A stretch of 64,000 nucleotides of DNA from CAYNMC01 sp964398365 (GTDB lineage Bacteria; Patescibacteriota; Microgenomatia; UBA1400; CAYNMC01), in the NCBI GenBank assembly GCA_964398365.1, contig CAYNMC010000021.1:33318-97317 (forward strand). Direction: 5' to 3'. Position numbers and translations under genes: made by a program. Under the pieces are notes generated by a model. It was not told where the DNA came from. It saw nothing but the letters and a program-made list of their open reading frames with translations, and ran no database searches. Positions 44,878 to 53,343 of this stretch are shown in pieces; the first letter of the stretch is position 1, and each line of letters begins with the position of its first letter.

Positions 44878-44987
44878 AAATCTCGGATCCGCATCCGCGG
44901 ACAGGGTAGCTTGCGCTACAACTATAAATTTATCAAAAAAAGTGATAAAATGTTAATAAGCAGATTGAATGTTAAAAGTTAAAAAAC

Positions 44988-45386
44988 ATGACAAACACAA
45001 TTACTACCACAAATAATAAACCCACCGTTTTAATCATCGAAGACGATCCTTTACTCTCAAAAATGTACAAAACCAAGCTGGAAACCGAAGGTTTTGAAGT
45101 TTTGACGGCTGATGATGGGGGGGGCGGTTTGGGGATAGCACTTTCTCAAAAGGTGGATTTTATTTTATTAGATATCATGATGCCAAAAATGTCCGGGATT
45201 GATTTTTTAACGAAATTAAGGCAAGACCCCAAAGGCAAAGATCTGCCGGTGATTGTTTTCAGTAACCTTATTGATCAGGAGAAACTACAAAAAGCCAAAG
45301 CGTTGGGAGCAAAAGAGTATCTTATTAAGGCTGAACTTACCCCTGCCCAACTCGTTACGAAAGTCCGCCAGTATTTGGGAAATTGA
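44988..45386 (+). CDS. Single-domain response regulator
   Basis: 132 residues, receiver domain only: VLIIEDDPLLSKMYKTKLETEGF, phospho-acceptor Asp in FILLDIMMPKMSG (about 61), IVFSNL, and the Lys in EYLIKAELTP. No output domain. A glycine run (DDGGGGLG) replaces the usual helix start after AxDG. Likely partner of the kinase at 42788. A TGATAAAAT extended -10 lies about 35 nt upstream. Confidence 0.93.
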   Translation: MTNTITTTNNKPTVLIIEDDPLLSKMYKTKLETEGFEVLTADDGGGGLGIALSQKVDFILLDIMMPKMSGIDFLTKLRQDPKGKDLPVIVFSNLIDQEKLQKAKALGAKEYLIKAELTPAQLVTKVRQYLGN

Positions 45387-45392
45387 TAAAAT
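45387..45392 (+). promoter_or_regulatory. Extended -10 for the M29 aminopeptidase, leaderless geometry
   Basis: TGATAAAAT overlaps the response-regulator stop codon; TAAAAT ends 7 nt before ATG 45400. Confidence 0.5.
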
Positions 45393-45399
45393 AACTTCC

Positions 45400-46479
45400 A
45401 TGGTTGATCCAAGAAACAAAAAATTGGCTAAAATTTTAGTTGACTACTCCGTAAAAGTTGAGAAGGGCGATAAGGTGGTAATTACTTGTAGTTCTAAAAG
45501 CGGTTTGCCTTTGGCACGGGAAGTTTATAAACTGGTTTTATTGAAAAGAGCCTTTCCTTATTTTCAACTTCATGATGAAGCTTTGGATTATTTTTATTAC
45601 AAACATGCTAACAAAGAACAGCTGACTAAGAAGCCTGAAATTTCTCTTTTTGTTGCTCGTTGGGCAGATAAATTCATCAATATTTTTGCCGAGAACAATC
45701 CTAAAGAATTAACCAACATTAAACCTTTTAGACAGACCTTGCGCCTTAAAACCACAAAAATTGTCAAAGAGGTGATTTTAACCAAGAAATGGGTGACGAC
45801 TTATTACCCTACTTATGGGATGGCTTATGCTTCGGCGATGTCGCTTCATGAGCTGGAGAATTTTTATTTTAAAGCTTGTTTGAAAGACTGGGAAAAAGAG
45901 AAAGCTAAAATGGCAAGACTAAAAAAGATTTTAGATGATGGGAGAGAGATAAAAATTGTCGGTTTTCAGACAGATTTAAAATTTAGCCTGCGGGGACGAA
46001 AAGCTTGCATTTGTGCCGGCGAATATAATATGCCTGACGGTGAAGTTTTTGCCGCCCCCAAAGAAGAAAGTACAGAAGGAAGAGTCTATTTTGACTTTCC
46101 TTCTTTATATGGTGGCAAGGAGGTGAGGGGCGTGGCGTTAGTTTTTAAAAATGGTAAAGTGATTGATTTTAAAGCTCAAGAACACCAGAGGTTTTTGGGA
46201 AAGATGTTACAAACTGATAGCGGCGCCAAAAGACTGGGCGAATTTGGTCTGGGTACTAATTATGCCGTTAGTCGCTTTATGCAAAACATTCTTTTTGACG
46301 AGAAAATGGGAGGCACGATTCATCTGGCTCTCGGCTCAGCTTATCCCAAAAAAGAACTTGGCGGCGGCAGCAATCAATCGGCGATTCACTGGGATTTGAT
46401 TAAAGATATGCGCTTGGCTGGCTCAAAAATTATCATCGATGGTAAACTTATTTTCAAGGAAGGTAAATTCCTCATTTAA
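45400..46479 (+). CDS. M29-family aminopeptidase
   Basis: 359 residues from ATG 45400; the frame upstream runs inside the response regulator and is not used. M29 metallopeptidases (AmpS/PepS/aminopeptidase T) remove N-terminal residues using two metal ions. Visible family pieces: GEYNMPDGEVFAAPKEESTEGRVYFDFPSLYGGKEVRGVALVFKNGKVIDF, LGEFGLGTNYAVSRFMQNILFDEKMGGTIHLALGSAYP and SAIHWDLIKDMR, which carry the metal-ligand Glu, His and Asp. A slightly short member. Confidence 0.92.
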   Translation: MVDPRNKKLAKILVDYSVKVEKGDKVVITCSSKSGLPLAREVYKLVLLKRAFPYFQLHDEALDYFYYKHANKEQLTKKPEISLFVARWADKFINIFAENNPKELTNIKPFRQTLRLKTTKIVKEVILTKKWVTTYYPTYGMAYASAMSLHELENFYFKACLKDWEKEKAKMARLKKILDDGREIKIVGFQTDLKFSLRGRKACICAGEYNMPDGEVFAAPKEESTEGRVYFDFPSLYGGKEVRGVALVFKNGKVIDFKAQEHQRFLGKMLQTDSGAKRLGEFGLGTNYAVSRFMQNILFDEKMGGTIHLALGSAYPKKELGGGSNQSAIHWDLIKDMRLAGSKIIIDGKLIFKEGKFLI

Positions 46480-46518
46480 ACTTTAGCTTTAATTTATTAC
46501 GTAAAAAGATGCCAGTTT

Positions 46519-46851
46519 TTATTTGAAGAAATTAAAATACCAGTAACAAAAGCCAATAAAGGCGAACATTAACAAAGAAAGATAAAAAGTTTTCAAAAGA
46601 TCATTTTTAATCAAAGTAGGATCATAAAGATAAAGATTACTTTGGGTTTGGTTGCCTTCGGTCGCTTTGATTTTAATTTTATCTTTTTTAAAAGATTGAT
46701 AATCAAAAGAGAGGACTGGCGGACTTTTTTTTGTAACAATTTCAAAGCCGGCGTCAGGAGTTATTTGTTGTTCATAAACTTTTTGTTTTTGTAATTCTCT
46801 TTTTAATTGGGCAATGATTTTTTGGGTTCGTGTTCTTCTTTTCTTAGCCAT
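46519..46851 (-). CDS. Small basic protein with C-terminal membrane anchor
   Basis: 110 residues from ATG 46851 (TTG 46863 is an unlikely alternative). N-terminal MAKKRRTRTQKIIAQLKRELQKQKVYEQ is highly basic; a membrane helix lies at the C-terminus (about 90-108). Unknown conserved-type hypothetical. It diverges from the next gene. Confidence 0.6.
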   Translation of the reverse strand: MAKKRRTRTQKIIAQLKRELQKQKVYEQQITPDAGFEIVTKKSPPVLSFDYQSFKKDKIKIKATEGNQTQSNLYLYDPTLIKNDLLKTFYLSLLMFAFIGFCYWYFNFFK

Positions 46852-46892
46852 TTTAGTTTCCAACCTTTTGTGATCGATGCTATCATATCATA

Positions 46893-46922
46893 TTGACAAA
46901 CTTCTATAAAGATCTTTAAAAT
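46893..46922 (+). promoter_or_regulatory. Promoter, near-leaderless
   Basis: Perfect TTGACA (46893-46898), 18-nt spacer, TAAAAT (46917-46922), 9 nt to ATG 46932. Confidence 0.65.
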
Positions 46923-46931
46923 AGAGAACAT

Positions 46932-47393
46932 ATGTTACTCAGTTTAGCGTGGTTAAATACCATCATTATTATTTGGCTTTCTCTCTTGAGTTTTTTTCTT
47001 TTTCAGGCTGTTTGGCATTACCGGCGTTTAACCAAGGGTATAGAAAAAAAAGATTTAAAAAATCTACTGGAGGAAATTCTTAAAAACATCGAATTAAGAG
47101 ATGCTGAAATTAAAGAATTAAGTAAAATCAGCGAAAGTTTACAAAAAGAAGCCTCAAAATATCTTCAAAGAGTGGGGTTTTTACGTTATAATCCTTTTAA
47201 GGATACCGGCGGCGATCAGAGCTTTATTCTTGCTTTACTGGATGGTAATGATAATGGTTTAGTTTTGTCTTCTTTTCATGGGCGAGAAGGGACCCGAATC
47301 TATGCCAAGAGAATTAAGGCGGGCAAAGGCGACAATTTTGCTTTATCTGAAGAGGAAGAAAAAGTGATTAAATTGGCTAAATCAAGAAGGTAA
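46932..47393 (+). CDS. DUF4446 family protein
   Basis: 153 residues: N-terminal membrane helix (about 7-30), coiled coil, then the DUF4446 core (QRVGFLRYNPFKDTGGDQSFILALLDGNDNGLVLSSFHGREGTRIYAKRI). The family is found in Firmicutes and CPR; function unknown. First gene of a likely operon reaching secF. Confidence 0.88.
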   Translation: MLLSLAWLNTIIIIWLSLLSFFLFQAVWHYRRLTKGIEKKDLKNLLEEILKNIELRDAEIKELSKISESLQKEASKYLQRVGFLRYNPFKDTGGDQSFILALLDGNDNGLVLSSFHGREGTRIYAKRIKAGKGDNFALSEEEEKVIKLAKSRR

Positions 47394-47396
47394 AAG

Positions 47397-48599
47397 ATGA
47401 AAATATTCAATCGTAAATTTATCATTTCATTTTTAACTTTTTTAGGTGTTTATTTTTTGTCGGCCGGGATTTCTTTTGCCGTTTTTAGCTTCTTTTTGCC
47501 AACTCAACAAACTATCAGCGGAACTGAAGAGGAGCGTGAAAGTGAAAATTTAAGAAAGGGCGAATTTTTAATTGATATTTCTGGGCCTAAAACTGAAGCC
47601 TGTCCACTTAATCATAGCTTGTTTACCAAAGCGGAAAAAAATGCTTGGGAGAAGCGCCGGCCTCTTCTGGTGATGATTGAAAACCATGAAGATGCCCGGC
47701 CACAATCAGGACTTTCAAAGGCTGATGTGGTTTATGAAGCGGTAGCCGAAGGTGGTATTACCCGGTTTATGGCGGTTTATTACTGTGAGGCGCAGGCTCA
47801 AGATGTGATCTTGGGTCCGGTGCGCAGCGCGCGCACTTATTATTTGGATTGGGCTTCAGAATATGGTGGTTATCCTTTATATGCCCATGTCGGTGGGGCT
47901 AATACCCCTGGTCCTGCTAACGCCTTAGGTCAAATTGAGACGTATGGTTGGGGAGGGGCTAAAGGTAATGATTTAAATCAGTTTTCTATTGGTTATCCCA
48001 CTTTTTGGCGCGATTATGAACGTTTAGGCCGGACGGTTTTAACCGAACATACGATGTATTCCACCACCGAGAAGCTTTGGAACGTTGCCAAAGCAAGAGG
48101 TTGGACTAATCTTTCGCCGGAGGGTGAAGATTGGCAAGCTAAATTTAAAGAATGGCAATTTACAGATAAAGAATTGGCCTTAGCAGAAAGAGGAGAAGTA
48201 AAGGCGATAGAATTTGAGTTTTGGAAGAATTCACCCAAATATAAAGTAAGGTGGGAATATGATAAAACCAATAATCTTTACCTGCGGGTAAACGGTGGTC
48301 AGCCTCATAAAGATCTTAATAACGATCAGCAGTTAACGGTCAAAAATGTGATTATTCTCTTTTTAAAGGAAAGTTCGGCAAACGATGGTTATGAAAATAA
48401 CTTACACCTTTTATATGGTACCATAGGAGAAGGGAAAGCCTTGTTTTTCCAAAATGGGCAAGTAATTAAGGGTATCTGGAAAAAATCTGCTCGCCTTGAA
48501 AGAACCAGATTTTACGATGAGAAAGGTAAGGAGATAAAATTGGTGCCAGGGAAAATTTGGTTAGAGATCTTACCAACAGGAACAGTTGTTGAGTATTAA
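47397..48599 (+). CDS. DUF3048 (YerB-like) envelope protein
   Basis: 400 residues with an N-terminal membrane helix (about 9-30) and no lipobox. The core shows RPLLVMIENHEDARPQSGLSKADVVYEAVAEGGITRFMAVYY, GPVRSARTYYLDWASEY and the C-terminal DUF3048_C (VKGIWKKSARLERTRFYDEKGKEIKLVPGKIWLEILP type). The fold resembles L,D-transpeptidase-adjacent envelope proteins; role unproven. Confidence 0.9.
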   Translation: MKIFNRKFIISFLTFLGVYFLSAGISFAVFSFFLPTQQTISGTEEERESENLRKGEFLIDISGPKTEACPLNHSLFTKAEKNAWEKRRPLLVMIENHEDARPQSGLSKADVVYEAVAEGGITRFMAVYYCEAQAQDVILGPVRSARTYYLDWASEYGGYPLYAHVGGANTPGPANALGQIETYGWGGAKGNDLNQFSIGYPTFWRDYERLGRTVLTEHTMYSTTEKLWNVAKARGWTNLSPEGEDWQAKFKEWQFTDKELALAERGEVKAIEFEFWKNSPKYKVRWEYDKTNNLYLRVNGGQPHKDLNNDQQLTVKNVIILFLKESSANDGYENNLHLLYGTIGEGKALFFQNGQVIKGIWKKSARLERTRFYDEKGKEIKLVPGKIWLEILPTGTVVEY

Positions 48600-48622
48600 C
48601 TAAACGCTGCCCTAAGAAATTT

Positions 48623-49204
48623 ATGACTTCTTTAAGAGATTTGTTTATTTCAAGGGTAAGAGTGAAGCTGTTGACAATTTTTTTTAATAATTTAGAAGAA
48701 ATTTTTTATGTTAGACAGCTTGTACGCAAGACAAATGAGGAAATTAATGCGGTGCGGCGCGAGCTTGCTCATCTTGAAAAAATTGGTCTTCTTCAAAAAG
48801 AAAGTAGAGCAAACAGGATTTATTACGGTTTGAAAAAAAGCTTTCTTCTTTATGATGAAATTTTAAGAATGGTAGTAAAGACAACAGGCTTAGGCGCAGA
48901 GATTATCAGTCAGAGAAATAAAATTGGCAGAGTAAAGTTTGCCATGTTAGCTGGCCGTTTTGCCAAAGGTTTTAAATGTCCTCCAGAAGAAATAGACTTA
49001 TTGTTTGTGGGTGAAATTGTCTTGCCGCAGGTAGCCGCGATTATCCGGCAATATGAAGGAATTTTGAAAAGAGAAATTAATTATACCGCCATGAGCGAAG
49101 AGGAATTTAAATTTCGCAAAGAGCGTCGTGATCCTTTTATTTTACAAATTTTACGCAATAGTAAAATCATGCTTATCGGCGACGAGGAAGAAATGTTGTC
49201 TTAA
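48623..49204 (+). CDS. Winged-helix regulator with degenerate nucleotidyltransferase domain
   Basis: 193 residues. Residues 5-75: ArsR-like winged helix (VKLLTIFFNNLEEIFYVRQLVRKTNEEINAVRRELAHLEKIGLLQKESRANRIYYGL). Residues 105-190: NTase-like pattern (PPEEIDLLFVGEIV...EINYTAMSEEEFKFRKERRDPFILQIL) in which the catalytic GSxxxxDxD is reduced to one IDLL Asp. Likely DNA-binding. The wHTH-NTase fusion is frequent in archaea and CPR. Confidence 0.75.
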   Translation: MTSLRDLFISRVRVKLLTIFFNNLEEIFYVRQLVRKTNEEINAVRRELAHLEKIGLLQKESRANRIYYGLKKSFLLYDEILRMVVKTTGLGAEIISQRNKIGRVKFAMLAGRFAKGFKCPPEEIDLLFVGEIVLPQVAAIIRQYEGILKREINYTAMSEEEFKFRKERRDPFILQILRNSKIMLIGDEEEMLS

Positions 49205-49216
49205 AAAGCCAAAATC

Positions 49217-49408
49217 ATGAAACAAAAAATTCTAAAAATAGGCAACAGTTTAGGTGTTACCGTACCTGCCAATTTTGTTAAGACAATGGGAATTAAATCA
49301 GGAAGGTGGGTTGAAGTTAAAATCATTCCCAACAAGGGTAAAATTGTTTATACCTTTGAGGGCGTTTATCAGTTGCCTCTTTTAGAAGTCACTAAGAAAA
49401 ATGCTTAA
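49217..49408 (+). CDS. AbrB/MazE-type swapped-hairpin DNA-binding protein
   Basis: 63 residues: KQKILKIGNSLGVTVPANFVKTMGIKSGRWVEVKII is a SpoVT-AbrB fold. No toxin gene lies beside it, so it is more likely a regulator than an antitoxin. It overlaps secD by 8 nt. Confidence 0.85.
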   Translation: MKQKILKIGNSLGVTVPANFVKTMGIKSGRWVEVKIIPNKGKIVYTFEGVYQLPLLEVTKKNA

Positions 49409-50753
49409 AAATACCAAAGTTTTAATTTTTATTATTTTATTGGTGATTGGTGCCATTATCATTGATCTGCCCAAAAACTTTCCTTTAAAAATTAATCTTT
49501 TTGGCTATAAACTGGAAACGCAAATTTCCTCACCTACCCTTGACCTTTCTTTGGGAAAGTTTAGTTTTAAAAGAGATTTAAACATTAAAAAAGGTTTAGA
49601 TTTACAGGGAGGAACTCATTTAGTTTTGCAAGGAGATATGTCGCAAATTGCTCCTGAGGATAAAGATAAGGCTTTGGAATCAGCACGAGAAGTTATTGCT
49701 CGCCGCATTGATCTTTACGGTGTTTCTGAGCCTACCATTCAAACTTCAAAACTGGGTGAAAATTATCGGATTATCGTTGAATTACCCGGCATTAAAAATA
49801 TTCAAGAGGCGATTGAGCTGATTGGGAAAACTGCTCAACTCGATTTTCGGGAAAATCCTAATGAAGAAAAGGAATCAACGCCCTCGGCTATGGCTATTTT
49901 TTCTTATAAGAAAACAGATTTAACAGGTAAGGATTTAAAAAAAGCAACAGTGCAGTTTTCCCCTCAGTCAGGTGAACCGGTAGTAGCTTTAGAGTTTACC
50001 AGCGAAGGTAGCAAAAAATTTAGTGAAATTACTTCACGCAATGTTGGTAAACAACTGGCGATTTTTCTTGATGATTTTCCTATTACCGCTCCAGTTGTCA
50101 ATGAACCAATTTTAACAGGTCAAGCAGTGATTAGCGGTAAATTTACGACCACCGAAGCGAAGAACCTCGCAATTCAACTTAACGCCGGTGCCTTGCCGGT
50201 ACCCATTAAAATTGTGGAACAAAAAAATATCGGCGCCACCTTGGGCGAAGAATCAGTCAATAAAAGCATTAGGGCAGGTTTAATTGGTTTGCTTTTGGTA
50301 ATTATTTTTATGGCTTTATATTATGGTAAATTGGGAATTTTGGCAGATATGGCTTTAATTATTTATGGTCTTTTAAGTTTAGCTATTTATAAATTAATAC
50401 CCATCACCTTAACTTTACCGGGGATTGCTGGTTTTTTGCTTTCGGTAGGGATGGCTGTTGATGCTAATATTTTAATTTTTGAAAGAATCAAAGAAGAATT
50501 ACGCAGCGGGAGACCTTTGCGTCAAGCCATGGAATTGGGTTTTGGGCGGGCTTGGGATTCCATTAAAGATGCCAATGTTTGCACGATTATTACGGCTTTG
50601 CTTCTTTTAAACCCCTTTAATTTTTCTTTTTTAGTAACTTGGGGCATGGTACGAGGATTTGCTTTGACGTTGTTGATTGGTGTTTTGCTCAGTTTATTTA
50701 CAGGAATAGTGGTGACGAGAACTTTAGTAAGGACATTTTATAAAAATGCCTAA
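49401..50753 (+). CDS. secD: Protein translocase subunit SecD
   Basis: Proton-motive-force-driven partner of SecYEG. 450 residues: first membrane helix (7-24), LGKFSFKRDLNIKKGLDLQGGTHLVLQ (D1 motif), the periplasmic P1 domain, then six-helix RND domain with PVPIKIVEQKNIGATLGEESVNKSIRAG, GMAVDANILIFERIKEELRSG (motif D5) and NPFNFSFLVTWGMVRGFALTLLIGV. Standard composition. Confidence 0.96.
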   Translation: MLKNTKVLIFIILLVIGAIIIDLPKNFPLKINLFGYKLETQISSPTLDLSLGKFSFKRDLNIKKGLDLQGGTHLVLQGDMSQIAPEDKDKALESAREVIARRIDLYGVSEPTIQTSKLGENYRIIVELPGIKNIQEAIELIGKTAQLDFRENPNEEKESTPSAMAIFSYKKTDLTGKDLKKATVQFSPQSGEPVVALEFTSEGSKKFSEITSRNVGKQLAIFLDDFPITAPVVNEPILTGQAVISGKFTTTEAKNLAIQLNAGALPVPIKIVEQKNIGATLGEESVNKSIRAGLIGLLLVIIFMALYYGKLGILADMALIIYGLLSLAIYKLIPITLTLPGIAGFLLSVGMAVDANILIFERIKEELRSGRPLRQAMELGFGRAWDSIKDANVCTIITALLLLNPFNFSFLVTWGMVRGFALTLLIGVLLSLFTGIVVTRTLVRTFYKNA

Positions 50754-50849
50754 TTCCTAAATTTTTAATGAATAATCAAATGCCAATGCCAAAATGTTAA
50801 ATGACAAAATATTTAGACATTATTAACCATTGATTAGAAATTAGGAATT
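50752..50849. repeat. 98-bp MITE-like spacer between secD and secF
   Basis: AATTCCTAA (50752-50760) and TTAGGAATT (50841-50849) are perfect 9-bp inverted ends. The interior is made of slipped AAATGCC/AATGCC/AAATGACAAAAT-like units, unlike the other, very short spacers in this operon. The left arm overlaps the secD stop. Confidence 0.5.
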
Positions 50850-50855
50850 TTAATC

Positions 50856-51746
50856 ATGAACTTTACTCGTTTTATCTGGCTTTATTTTTTAATTTCAGCA
50901 TTAGTGATTTTACCGGGTTTGTTTTCGCTTTTAAAATGGGGTTTGAGACCCAGTATTGATTTTACAGGTGGAACAATTATAGAGATTAAAAATGAAAAAT
51001 TTAAAAGTAAAGAAAGCGAAGCGGTCGTTAATGAAAAAATAAAAAATTTAATAGTCAATATTGAAGGAGTAGATTTAAATTTAATTCAGCAAAGCGGTGA
51101 GGACAGTTTAATTTTAAAATTAAAGCCCATAGATCAACTTAAGAAAGATGAGATTTTAAAAGTTATTAATCAAGAATTTCCTGATACCAAAGAATTGCGT
51201 TTTGAAACCATTGGTCCAATTTTAGGACAGGAATTGATTAGGAAAACAATTATTGCGGTGGTGTTGGCTGCTGGCTTCATCCTTCTTTATGTTGCTTATC
51301 GTTTTCATAACAAACGCTTTGGTATTTGCGCTACCCTAGCAACTTTCCATGATTCGCTGGTAATTTTAGGAACCTTTTCTTTATTGGGTCATTTTAAAGG
51401 CGTAGAGATTGATACGTTGTTTGTGACGGCGATTTTAACGAGTTTATCATTTTCGGTTCATGATACAGTTGTTGTTTATGATCGGCTTCGCGAGTCAATG
51501 AAAAATTTTCCCAGGGCTGATTTTAACGATTTGGTGAATAAAGCTCTTACCGAAACCATGACTCGTTCTCTTAATAACTCCTTAACGATTATTTTCATGC
51601 TTCTTATTTTATGGTTGATTGGTGGTGAAAGTATTAAATGGTTTGTTTTTGCTTTATTGATTGGGACTGTTTCGGGTACTTACTCTTCGCCGTTTGTGGC
51701 GACGCCCCTGTTGGTTATTTGGCATCATTTAAAGAAGAAAAAATAA
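50856..51746 (+). CDS. secF: Protein translocase subunit SecF
   Basis: 296 residues. FTRFIWLYFLISALVILPGLFSLLKWGLRPSIDFTGGTIIEI, ETIGPILGQELIRKTIIAVV, GIDTLFVTAILTSLSFSVHDTVVVYDRLRE and TRSLNNSLTIIFMLLILWLIGG match SecF membrane motifs. It forms a complex with SecD. Confidence 0.96.
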   Translation: MNFTRFIWLYFLISALVILPGLFSLLKWGLRPSIDFTGGTIIEIKNEKFKSKESEAVVNEKIKNLIVNIEGVDLNLIQQSGEDSLILKLKPIDQLKKDEILKVINQEFPDTKELRFETIGPILGQELIRKTIIAVVLAAGFILLYVAYRFHNKRFGICATLATFHDSLVILGTFSLLGHFKGVEIDTLFVTAILTSLSFSVHDTVVVYDRLRESMKNFPRADFNDLVNKALTETMTRSLNNSLTIIFMLLILWLIGGESIKWFVFALLIGTVSGTYSSPFVATPLLVIWHHLKKKK

Positions 51747-51918
51747 AGTTTAAAAACCAACATTTCAAGGTTTTTAAAGGATTCGAAGTAAAAATTTAAA
51801 GTCTAAGATAAGTTTAAACAAATAATTGATGCAGGTACGGAAAGCAAAGCGAAGTAAAATAAAGAACGTTTCGTTTTTAAAAATATTTAACTAATGAATT
51901 TAGATAAAAATTTATCCC

Positions 51919-53322
51919 TTAGGTAGTCTTTAATGCTTTCATTCTTTTTAATAAATATTCCCTTTTATTCTTAGCAGCATCCTCTAAAACTTCTTCAAAA
52001 AGTTGGTTTAAAATTTTACCCACTTTGGGTCCGGGTTTAAGCTTGAGGGTTTTCATGACATCATAACCGTTGACTTTAAGGTCTTTAATTTGCATGGGAG
52101 TATAAAGGACTTTGCCAATACGTTCTTGCAGTTCCCGTAATCGCCAAGAAGTAGCGCGTGAACCGCCGCCCAAACGGTCGGCAATTCTTAATAAAATCAT
52201 ATCATTGATATTTTCCCGGCCAACCTTTCTGATAAATCGACGGATAGAAGCGTCAGTCATTGCCGGTTGATAAGCAAACATATGATAGCGAATCAAAATT
52301 AAAAGTTTTTCTTTGTCTCTTTGAGAAAACTTTAAACGTTCGGCGATCTTAGAGGCAATTTTGGTACCCACAACTTCATGGCCATAAAAGGTAATTTTAT
52401 TTTCAATTTTCCGGAAAGTAACTGGTTTACCAATGTCATGAAGAAGAGCGGCTAATCTGACCACTGGTTCAGGTGAGGGACAATTAGCTAAGGAAGCCAG
52501 CGAATGGTGCCAAACATCGGTGGTGTGATGACCAGCTTGCTGGACACCTTGGGTTTTTGATAATTCCGGTAAGATAATTTCAAGAAGGTGAGTGGCGGCT
52601 AATAATTTAAGACCATCCGCCGGAAAATTTGCTTTTAAAATTTTAAAAAGCTCGTCGCGAAGACGTTCGGCACTAATTTTATTTAATAATTGATGATTTT
52701 CTGCAATTGCTTTTAAAGTTTTTTCTTCGATGCTAAAGCCAAGCTCGGCCGCAATCCTGATAGCCCGCATTAATCTTAGGGCATCTTCTTTAAAACGGAC
52801 AGCCGGCTCACCCACCGCGCGAATTAATTTTTTCTGAAGATCTTGTTGGCCACCAAAAGGATCAATAATTGTGAATTGGTTAGTTTTCACTCCTACTTCT
52901 TGAATTTTTATTGCCATAGCGTTGATGGTGAAATCGCGGCGCTCTAAGTCTTCTTCGAGAGTTTTACCCCAGCTTACTTCGTTTGGATGACGCCCGTCTC
53001 TGTAAACACCTTCGGTGCGGAAGGTAGTAATTTCGAAGGGTCGAGAGGTATTGATGCCCTTTAACGGCTTATCTTTTATTTGATATCTTTTAATTAAATC
53101 TTTCACCGCAATTCCGACTGTGCCAAAACGATTATCATAAAAAGATTCGGGGAGAATTTTTTGAATTTCTTCAGGAGTGGCATTGGTAGTAAAGTCCCAA
53201 TCGTAAGTAGCTTTAGCCATCAATAAATCACGAACGGCACCACCGACAATATAAATCTCAAAATTATTCTTTTGAAAATCTTTGATTACCTTTTTAACTA
53301 ATAATGGTAAGATGAATTTCAT
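51919..53322 (-). CDS. cca: CCA-adding enzyme / poly(A) polymerase with HD domain
   Basis: 467 residues. Head domain FEIYIVGGAVRDLLM...YDWDFTTNA with the DxD Asp pair, RRDFTINAMAI, GEPAVRFKEDALRLMRAIRIAAELGFSIEEKT, then an HD phosphohydrolase segment (GHHTTDVWHHSLASL, RLAALLHDIGKPVTF). Completes or repairs the 3' CCA of tRNAs. Its -10 box TATAAT (minus strand, 53329-53334) ends 6 nt before the ATG. Confidence 0.95.
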   Translation of the reverse strand: MKFILPLLVKKVIKDFQKNNFEIYIVGGAVRDLLMAKATYDWDFTTNATPEEIQKILPESFYDNRFGTVGIAVKDLIKRYQIKDKPLKGINTSRPFEITTFRTEGVYRDGRHPNEVSWGKTLEEDLERRDFTINAMAIKIQEVGVKTNQFTIIDPFGGQQDLQKKLIRAVGEPAVRFKEDALRLMRAIRIAAELGFSIEEKTLKAIAENHQLLNKISAERLRDELFKILKANFPADGLKLLAATHLLEIILPELSKTQGVQQAGHHTTDVWHHSLASLANCPSPEPVVRLAALLHDIGKPVTFRKIENKITFYGHEVVGTKIASKIAERLKFSQRDKEKLLILIRYHMFAYQPAMTDASIRRFIRKVGRENINDMILLRIADRLGGGSRATSWRLRELQERIGKVLYTPMQIKDLKVNGYDVMKTLKLKPGPKVGKILNQLFEEVLEDAAKNKREYLLKRMKALKTT

Positions 53323-53328
53323 AATGTT

Positions 53329-53336
53329 ATTATACT
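53329..53336. promoter_or_regulatory. Overlapping divergent -10 boxes for cca and recJ
   Basis: Only 21 nt separate the two start codons. Minus strand: TATAAT (53329-53334), 6 nt before the cca ATG. Plus strand: TATACT (53331-53336), 7 nt before the recJ ATG. The two boxes overlap, so polymerases should exclude each other; each -35 must lie in the other gene. Confidence 0.55.
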
Positions 53337-53343
53337 TCGTGGA

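Larger units (their letters stand above)
44228..44879 (+). pseudogene. NYN-domain nuclease gene, frameshifted at an (ACTT)4 tract
   Basis: The present frame gives 164 residues and stops at TGA 44720-44722. It holds the N-terminal NYN/PIN-like pattern: IYTFIDFGNVNYWYE, KCNFDVEICLDAVRF and LFSSDADFTYLL with the conserved acidic residues. Immediately after lies a second frame (44721-44879) reading EFLKRQGKKIVLFSSGYVSKNLRSKAD, exactly the expected NYN continuation. Loss of one ACTT unit at 44705-44720 joins both into a 215-residue protein ending at TAA 44877. It may therefore be a phase-variable gene in the off state rather than a dead one, or an assembly error. Confidence 0.75.

Noticed and set aside
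45253..45399. 49-residue N-terminal extension of the M29 peptidase
   Set aside because: It is the alternative frame of the response regulator; an extended -10 box sits 7 nt before ATG 45400.
49217..49408. AbrB-type protein as antitoxin of a toxin-antitoxin pair
   Set aside because: Neighbours are a wHTH protein and SecD; no PIN, MazF or other toxin is adjacent.
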